Shown here piece after piece: positions 57,270-64,000 of a stretch of 64,000 nt of DNA. Position numbers and translations under genes: made by a program. The stretch covers positions 49,340,093 through 49,404,092 of the forward strand of contig NC_037669.1 in the NCBI RefSeq assembly GCF_003255815.1, in the 5' to 3' direction. The notes beneath the pieces are model-generated. The model was not told the origin of the DNA. It did not search any database and worked only from the letters and a program-made list of their open reading frames with translations. Positions within the stretch are counted from its first letter, which is position 1; the number at the start of each line of letters is the position of its first letter. The DNA is from Theropithecus gelada. Lineage: Eukaryota; Chordata; Mammalia; Primates; Cercopithecidae.

Positions 57270-58180
57270 GAGTAGTTGTTTTAAAAAGTTAAGTCAGATC
57301 ACAACACTCTTTTTATACCTGTGACTTTCCAGTGGCTCTCTATCTCAGTCAGGGTAAAAGCCAAAGTTCTTACAATGGCCATGATCTACACCTGCACCAC
57401 TACATCCCATAACCTCCCTGACTTCATCTCTTACTAGTCATCCCTTTACTCCACTGCCACCAGCTACAATGGCCTCCCCTGTTGTTCCTGGAACATGAGA
57501 GACAGGTACCCACGTCAGGGCTTTTCACTCAGTGAGTGTTCCTTCTTTCTGGAGTGCTCTTCCCTCAGACAACTGCACGGCTTGCGCCGTAACCTCCTTT
57601 AAGTCTTTGTTTCTATGTCACCTTAGCAGGGAGAACTTCTCTGACTGCCTTATTTATTTATTTATTGACGGAGTCTTGCTCTGTCATCCAGGCTGGAGTG
57701 CAGTGGCGTGACCTCGGCTCGCTGCAACCTCCGCCTCCAGGGTTTAAGTGATTCTTCTGCCTTAGCCTTCCGAGTAGCTGGGACTACAGGTGCGCACCAC
57801 CACGCCTGGCTAATTTTTGTATTTTTAGTAGAGATGGGTTTCACCATATTGGCCAGGCTGGTCTTGAACTCCCGACCTTGTGATCTGCCCGCCTCGGCCT
57901 CCCAAAGTGCTGGGATTACAGGCATGAGCCACCACGCCCGGCCTGCCTTATTTAAAATTGCAAATTTTGGTTCCACTATGAACTTCCTGTTTTCTTTCTT
58001 GACTTCATTTTTCTACATAGAACTTTTTACCTTTTGACATACATTTTTACATTTCGTAAAAAACTAGAATATAAGGCTCATGAAAGTAGATATTTTTGTG
58101 TTTTGTCCACTTTTGTTTCTCTAACAACTAAAACTGTGCATGGCACTTAGCAGCTATTCAAATATTTGTTGAATGAATAC
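57270..58180 (+). repeat. L2 fragment split by an Alu
   Basis: Before the Alu: CCAGTGGCTCTCTATCTCAG, AGCCAAAGTTCTTACAATGG. After it: GTGCATGGCACTTAGCAGC and AAATATTTGTTGAATGAATA, the L2 3' terminus. Confidence 0.85.
57656..57942 (-). repeat. Alu
   Basis: (TTTA)n tail, GACGGAGTCTTGCTCTGTC, ending GAGCCACCACGCCCGGCC; TGCCTTATTTA duplicated around it. Confidence 0.95.
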
Positions 58181-58624
58181 AATTTCCTATTCTCTTATTG
58201 ATTCAGAGTATTTTTCTGAATGTTCCATTCTTTCATTAGAATCTGAAGTGTTTCCATTTATTGTATCACCAAGAAATCTTAACAAGCTAATTTATAACTT
58301 CTTCATCTGTGTTATAACAGGATCTTACTGCATCAGAGATTGACTTTTAAAACCTTCCCAAAGTACCTTATCTTCACACATTAAAATCAGACATTTTATA
58401 ATTTTTTAAAAAGCTTAGAGTTCATTTATAGTCTTGCATGAATTGCCCTAATATACTTTAGTATTCTCCTCTTGTTTTATTCAAAACATGTGTTAAATGC
58501 CCAAAATTATTTTTCTGTGAACTACATGAATATTTCTACTCCTTAGATAGACAGACATTTTCAGAGATATGAAAGTGGAAGTCTCAATCTGGTTTACGTG
58601 TAAACATGATGATGATAGTAGCAA

Positions 58625-58870
58625 AGTAATAGTAACTGAGTGCTTACTATGAACCTGGTACAAATCTAAATGCTTTGCTTACATTAACTTGGTTAATCCT
58701 CAAAACAAACCTCGGAGATACATACTATTTTAATCTCCATTTTATAGCTGAAGAAATTGAATCAGGAGAAGTTAGGTGACTTGTCCAAGGTCACATAGCC
58801 AATAAGCAGCAGAGTCAGGATTTGAACTCAGAGGACTAGGCTTCAGAGTCCTTGCTATTCATTACATCGC
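58625..58870 (-). repeat. MIR, near full length
   Basis: AGTGCTTACTATGAACCTGG, TTAATCCTCAAAACAAACC, GTGACTTGTCCAAGGTCACA and GGATTTGAACTCAGAG. Confidence 0.95.
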
Positions 58871-58947
58871 TTGTCATAAGTCATAACCACTACCACTTGA
58901 GCAGCAGAATAGGGAGGCATTGATGATTTTTACAAAGTTAGACTCTG

Positions 58948-59242
58948 GGCCAGGTGTGGTGGCTCATGCCTGTAATCCCAGCACTTTGGAGGCTGAGGTG
59001 GGTGAATTATTTGAGGTCAGGAGTTCGAGACTAGCCTGGCCAACATGGTGAAACCCTGTCTCTACTAAAAATACAAAAATTAGCTAGGCATGGTGGTGCA
59101 CGTCTATAACCTGAGCTACTTGGGAGACTGAGGCACGAGAATTGCTTGAACCGGGGGGTGGAGGTTGCAGTGAGCTGATGGCGCCACTGCACTCCAGCCT
59201 AGGTGATAGAGCAAGACTCTGTCTAAAAAAAAAAAAAAAAAA
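58948..59242 (+). repeat. Alu
   Basis: GGCCAGGTGTGGTGGCTCATGCC to an A tail; AAAGTTAGACTCTG duplicated on both sides. Confidence 0.95.
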
Positions 59243-59950
59243 GTTAGACTCTGAATGGGAATCCCACATATGTGATTGCATCCTTCTTCCTAAAATGTGT
59301 TAACTATGTACATGCAAAGTATGAAGCAAGGTGCTATAGGAGATATGATGATGGTAGTGATACAGCACTGTTCAAAAGCAGCATATATGATGGGAGGTGG
59401 AGAGAGAAGGTCAAATAATTTGTTTTAATATGTAAAATGTGTATATTATAATACTTATGGCATTTTCCAAACATCTATGGGGATTCAGAAAAAAGAAATA
59501 CCTGGTTTCAGATGGGGTGACTAAGAAGTTTTATAAAGCAGATGGTATTTTTGCTGCACCTCAAAATGGAATTCTGACAGACTTATAAAAAGGGTCATTT
59601 CCAAGAGGGCAGAAAAATTCTACATATTTTATAAAGCAGTAAATAATATAGTTTGGTCAATATTTAGGGAAAGTATAGTAATACTCACGGTTTGAATTTA
59701 TTTTAATTTAAATAACCTTCCTTTACTATCTAACTTGCTAGGAGTTTATAAAGACTGATAAATAGTCAATTTTTTTTTTTTTTTTTTCATTAGGGAACTA
59801 ACATTACCAGAGCTATGTACTTAGAAGCTTACTCTGGTATCCATGAGTAAATGAAATGGAGTACACAGGTTGCTGGGTATGAGGCCAGGTAGGAAGCTAT
59901 AATAACCATAAGCGACTAGAACACATTGCCAATAGAAATGAGGAAGAGGG

Positions 59951-60290
59951 GACCAGGTGCGGTGGCTCACGTCTGTAATCTCAGAACTTTGGGAGGCCGA
60001 GATGAGTGGATCACTTGACGTCAGGAGTTCGAGACCAGCCTGGCCAACATGGTAAAACCCCATCTTTACTAAAATTACAAAAATTAGCAGGGCATGGTGG
60101 TGCACACCTGTAATCCCAGCTACTTGGGAGGCTGACGCAGGAGGATCACTTGAACCTGGGAGATGGAGGGTGTAGTGAGCTGAGATCGTACCACCGCACT
60201 CCAGCCTGGGCAACAGAATGAGACTTTGTCTCAAAAAAAAAAAAAAAAAAAAAAAAATTAAAAAAATAAATAAATAAAGTAAAAATAAAG
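59951..60290 (+). repeat. Alu
   Basis: GACCAGGTGCGGTGGCTCACGTC to an A tail of about 25, then (AAAT)n. Confidence 0.95.
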
Positions 60291-60514
60291 AAATGAGAAA
60301 GGGAGAGGCCAGAAAAGCCCTAGGTGTTGCTACTTTTGGAGGTTCCGTGCACATATAAAACATATAAAATGTCCTCATATTAAATATAATTTTTAACTGA
60401 AAACTTAAGTTTTTCTGTTATTTTGCACTGGCTGCCATCCTGATCCTCTGCTCTGCCAGGAACATGGGCCTGCTGTCAAATTATCTGACAAATTATCTGG
60501 AAACAACTACCTTA

Positions 60515-60685
60515 TTTTTAGAGATAGGGTCTTGCTATGGATGCCAAGGCTCAAGTGCAGTGGCTATTCATGGGCGTGATCATTGTGCACTGCAGCTTCA
60601 AACTCTTGGCCTCAAGCAAGTCTCCCACATCAGCCTCCAGAGTAGCTGGGACTACAGACCCATGCCACCATGTCTGGCTACATAT
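60515..60685 (-). repeat. FLAM-type Alu monomer
   Basis: A single arm with GTGGCTATTCATGGGCGTGA and GTGCACTGCAGCTTC, close to the 7SL-derived ancestor. Confidence 0.8.
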
Positions 60686-60783
60686 AACTTTATTCTTGAT
60701 ATTTAGCATGAAGAAGTAAAATATAAACTACAAATTGTTTTCAAATGAAATACTCGAATAACGTTAAATATAACAATTAAAAC

Positions 60784-60808
60784 TGACAGTTGCATTTTGC
60801 AACTGTCA
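60784..60808. other. Perfect 11-bp hairpin
   Basis: TGACAGTTGCA, loop TTT, TGCAACTGTCA. No known transposon end or tRNA/snRNA is recognised around it. Confidence 0.9.
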
Positions 60809-61221
60809 TTAAATATTTATTAAGATTTTAAACTTCTCCTGTTTATATTTTAGATAATAGGGTTTCTCTAGGCCCTTAAAGAGCCCAGCCCCCTGCCTCC
60901 CTGAGCCCACAGTGCCTGCTGGATATAGCAGTTCTGTGGATTTAACTGTGATACCCTCTCTAAGCTTCAGACTCTGTGCTACATAGATGACTCTCTCTGT
61001 CTCTAGGTTTAAATTCTCAATCGCCTAATGGCTATTTCTACATGAATATCCTTCTGTGTTTCCCCTGACAAATCAAAATCTGTCTCAAACTAAGCATTCA
61101 ATGTCCTCACCTCTCTTTCAAAAATACCTGTATCTTTATAAACCTGTTTTCATCCTTTTTCCAGTAATGAAGAGTAAAAGCATCTTTCTGATCTTTTCCC
61201 CTTCTTGCCAAAGTTTTTCTT

Positions 61222-61526
61222 TTTCTTTCTTTTTTTTTTTTTTTTGAGACAGAGTTTCGCTCTTGTCGCCCAGACTGGAGTGCAATGGCGCGATCTCGGC
61301 TCACTGCAACCTCCACCTCCCGGGTTCAACCGATTATCCTGCCTCAGACTCCTGAGTAGCTGGGATTACAGGCATGTGCCACCACGCCCGGCTAATTTTG
61401 TATTTTTAGTAGAGACGGGTTTCTCCACGTTGGTCAGGCTGGTCTTGAACTCTGGACCTTGGGTGATCTGCCCGCCTTGGCCTCCCAAAGTGCTGGGATT
61501 ACAGGCATGAGCCACCATGCCCGGCC
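61222..61526 (-). repeat. Alu
   Basis: T/CTTT tail, GAGACAGAGTTTCGCTCTTG, ending GAGCCACCATGCCCGGCC; CTTGCCAAAGTTTT duplicated around it. Confidence 0.95.
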
Positions 61527-61639
61527 CTTGCCAAAGTTTTAAAGCAGCTTCTAAGTTCTACTGTTTTTGCTTTTATAACACTGCATGCCAATCCTCTTCA
61601 TGCCAACCATAGGTGATCAGAGTATTATCTAAACGGTCT

Positions 61640-61772
61640 CCTTTTTTTCCATTCTACCTTGTACACCACTGGTCTATGAGTATTCCAAGACTAGATTTGT
61701 CTTTTTCTAACTTGCTTTCCCTAGTGTCTAGTACACAGATTTTAACTAAACATCTGTTAAATGAATAGTTAG
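61640..61772 (+). repeat. Probable L2 3' end
   Basis: AGTGTCTAGTACACAGATTT, then AACATCTGTTAAATGAATAG, resembles the L2 terminus. Confidence 0.5.
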
Positions 61773-61964
61773 ATTCACATTACATTTCCTCAAATACTGC
61801 TGTAAACTGTATTTTTCTAGATCTACCTCTGCTTTGATGAGACTATCAATACCTTTCTAGTGCCTTTCATATTAGCATTCCATTATTTTCCTTAAAAGGC
61901 AAACTAAGATTATTTTAAGGAAATGGCAAAGGAGGTAAATGATGAAATTAGCAGTAGTGACTTT

Positions 61965-62165
61965 AGAGAGGCAAGACAGCAGAGTGGAAAGAGTGTAAGT
62001 ATTAGAGTTAAGCACAGCTGGAACTTGAAGCCTAGTTCTAAAACCTACTTATCCTGGCAATTTAACTAGTGAGTTCACTTTCTCATTTTTTAAACGGAGG
62101 ATAGTAATACCCCTCTTGCAGGATTGAACTGAGAAAACACACATAAATTCCTTAGTAAATGCCTG
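61965..62165 (+). repeat. MIR
   Basis: GCAGAGTGGAAAGAGTGTAAG, TTGAAGCCTAGTTCTAAAAC and AGTTCACTTTCTCATTTTTT. Confidence 0.8.
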
Positions 62166-62367
62166 AAACCTAAAAGTCCCCCAAAGTAGCTACTAATATT
62201 AAGTTATAGAGTACTGTTTAGGTTTTTCCGTAAATATTTCTTTGAAGAATTCTATGTTTGTATTAGTCCAAAGCTTTGAGATAAGACCAAAATGACACTG
62301 CCTTAAATATACTGAGATGTTATTCTGAGACCTAAGTAAACAGCAAATCTTTACCTAACAAAACCCC

Positions 62368-62418
62368 ACATATATGTGTATATGTATGTGTTTGTGTATA
62401 CACACACATACACACGAT
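62368..62418. repeat. TG/CA microsatellite, near-palindromic
   Basis: ATATATGTGTATATGTATGTG runs into TATACACACACATACACAC; the TG and CA halves can fold back on each other. Confidence 0.85.
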
Positions 62419-62819
62419 AGAGGTTTCTACCTACTGGAAAAATGACCAATGACTAGAACACTGTAATTAGCAACTCTGATATGGAAAATAATAGTACTAT
62501 CCTTGTCCTTGAGGATTTCATTTAAATATCTTCCCAATACTAGAGATGCCATTTCTCCCCTAAATTGCTTATGATCTGTTCCTGGAACAAGCACAGATGA
62601 ATTTAACTTGATAAAGAAACAGCACAGCCACTTCCAAATCTAGAAGATAGGCCAAATTCACAAAAATCCAGTAACCCCACTTAAGATTTTTCAAGAATGA
62701 CATTTCGTTTTTGGAAAGGGAAATAAATACATCAGATTGTTATTTACATGATCTGATATCTGAGAAATCCCTTAAATGCCATTTTTGGGAAATCGCAAAA
62801 TTAGCTGGGCATGTTTGGC

Positions 62820-62950
62820 ACCTAACCATATTATCTCATTAATCCAGTGAGGCAGGCACTATTCTAATTTTCTACATGAAAAATCTGGCTCAGAGGCTAA
62901 CTCAAGCCTTTAATTTCAAATTGTGAGCTCTCTATTGTATAGCACACCCG
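62820..62950 (-). repeat. MIR
   Basis: ATATTATCTCATTAATCCAG and CTGGCTCAGAGGCTAACTC; diverged. Confidence 0.65.
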
Positions 62951-63037
62951 TGTCTCATCTTTGAGAGACTGTAGTTCTAGCATTACTTGGTTACCTGTAA
63001 CTGAATACAAATTATTTTTCTACATGTTAATAGGTTT

Positions 63038-63245
63038 TTAATTCTTTATTTTGTTTTTCATAGATTTAGGGGATACAAATGCAGTGTTGTTACATGGATA
63101 TATTGTACAGAGGTGAGCTCTGGGCTTTTAGTATACCTATCACCTGAATAGTGAACACTGTGCCCAACAGGTAATTTTCAACCCCCCACTGTCCCCCCAC
63201 CATCTGCCCTCCTTCCTTTTGGAGTCCCCAGTGTCTATTACTCCC
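63038..63245 (-). repeat. Old L1 3'UTR fragment
   Basis: TAGATTTAGGGGATACAAATG, then GTTACATGGATATATTG and TATCACCTGAATAGTGAACA, is an older relative of the 18910-19110 fragment. Confidence 0.65.
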
Positions 63246-63249
63246 CTGA

Positions 63250-63965
63250 ATAAAAATTATTTTAAGAGAAATTTATTTAAACAGACATGACAGGTTATTC
63301 TTACACTCCTGATAAAATCTCAACAGATCAAGTTTCTGTCCATTAAAAAATATAAAATCTTCGGCAAGGGATACTCCAGGGTGTTATCTTTCCTAAAATC
63401 TGTACTTAATTTTGAGAACACAGTTGCTTTTTGTACAACAGAATAAAGCAGATACACTGATAAACTTGGTGTAAATGCCTGCTGTATATATTGTCTCTAA
63501 TATCTTAAAAATGTCATTAATTTTTAAAGATCCTGGAAATAAATTAAGGATATCTATGACAAATTGTAAAAAGTTGCTTAAATATGTAAATGGTATGGAC
63601 TTCAGAGGCTTGTCTAGTTGTTCCAGGTTTTTAAATAGAGGTATCTGTAACTCCTAAAAGGGCTAATAAATCAATAAAACTTGGACTCCAAAAGACTGAG
63701 AATCAATGCATACCAGTCTTAAGTGAGATAATAAGAACATTCAGCTATTCAAAGACTTCCAAAAAGGCAAGTGGAATGCTTAAGCCTCTGTGAGGGAATT
63801 ACTTAAATGGCAAGGATCCAATCTTCATACTTTGTTTATGCATTTCTATACTCTGTTGATGCAGGAGTCGGGGAGAATGGGAGAGACTACGGGCAGTACC
63901 ATCCCTCCAGGTTGCACTAGGAAATGCCTGGGGGCATTTCTCCTGCAATATAGTCTCAACAATTA
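63250..63965. other. Intron stretch without recognised features
   Basis: Unique AT-rich DNA; no gene supported. Confidence 0.5.
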
Positions 63966-63968
63966 CCT

Positions 63969-64000
63969 GATTTTATTTTATTTTATTTTTTTTGAGACGG
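63969..64000 (-). repeat. Alu cut by window end
   Basis: (TTTTA)n tail and GAGACGG, the beginning of a minus-strand Alu. Confidence 0.85.

Larger units (their letters stand above)
49536..64000 (-). other. TMCC1 intron, 3' part (continues past window)
   Basis: This runs upstream of the 935-nt exon. I found no further TMCC1 coding exon here, but a short alternative first exon would be easy to miss by eye. The content is Alu, MIR, L2, a DNA transposon and unique AT-rich DNA (for example 49536-50588, 50891-51845, 53820-54650, 55290-55950, 58180-58620, 59290-59950 and 62200-62820, where I see no gene). Confidence 0.85.

Overview
The window is primate nuclear DNA, most likely from an Old World monkey. 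Roughly fifty Alu copies sit among MIR, L2, L1, MaLR and DNA-transposon fossils. Five of the youngest-looking Alus carry the variant (CTTGAGCC next to the CCGCGCCCGGCC end, often CTAGCCGGGCG or GATCCGGCCACTGCAC) that I associate with cercopithecoid AluY lineages rather than with human AluY. The species cannot be fixed from sequence alone.

The only protein-coding gene I can support is the 3' part of TMCC1 (transmembrane and coiled-coil domain family 1), on the minus strand. Three coding exons are present: 49535-48601 (935 nt), 32162-32027 (136 nt) and 28533-28219, with consensus splice sites and matching phases. The last exon continues into a 3'UTR of about 3.7 kb that ends near 24520, just after an AATAAA signal. 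Together they encode the last 461 residues: two coiled-coil regions and a C-terminal pair of membrane helices that anchor the protein in the ER. The 5' exons and the start codon lie beyond base 64000.

Layout: 1-24519 is intergenic, downstream of TMCC1. Bases 1-5600 are GC-rich and include a CpG-island-like stretch (about 4741-5100) with ETS- and SP1-like sites, followed by CRE-like, CTCF-like and G-quadruplex-like sequences; this is the best candidate for an unannotated promoter or regulatory element. The rest of the intergenic part is mostly repeats. 24520-28533 is the last TMCC1 exon, whose 3'UTR holds no Alu. 28534-32026, 32163-48600 and 49536-64000 are TMCC1 introns, packed with retroelements, several nested two or three deep, plus two Tigger-like DNA transposons.

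No new multi-gene system is visible. The points most worth a second look are the CpG island with its CTCF-like motif, the inverted Alu pair flanking the large TMCC1 exon (possible circular RNA), an unusually open minus-strand frame inside a TMCC1 intron (31148-31877), the cluster of 3'UTR motifs beside the polyA signal, and two perfect short hairpins.
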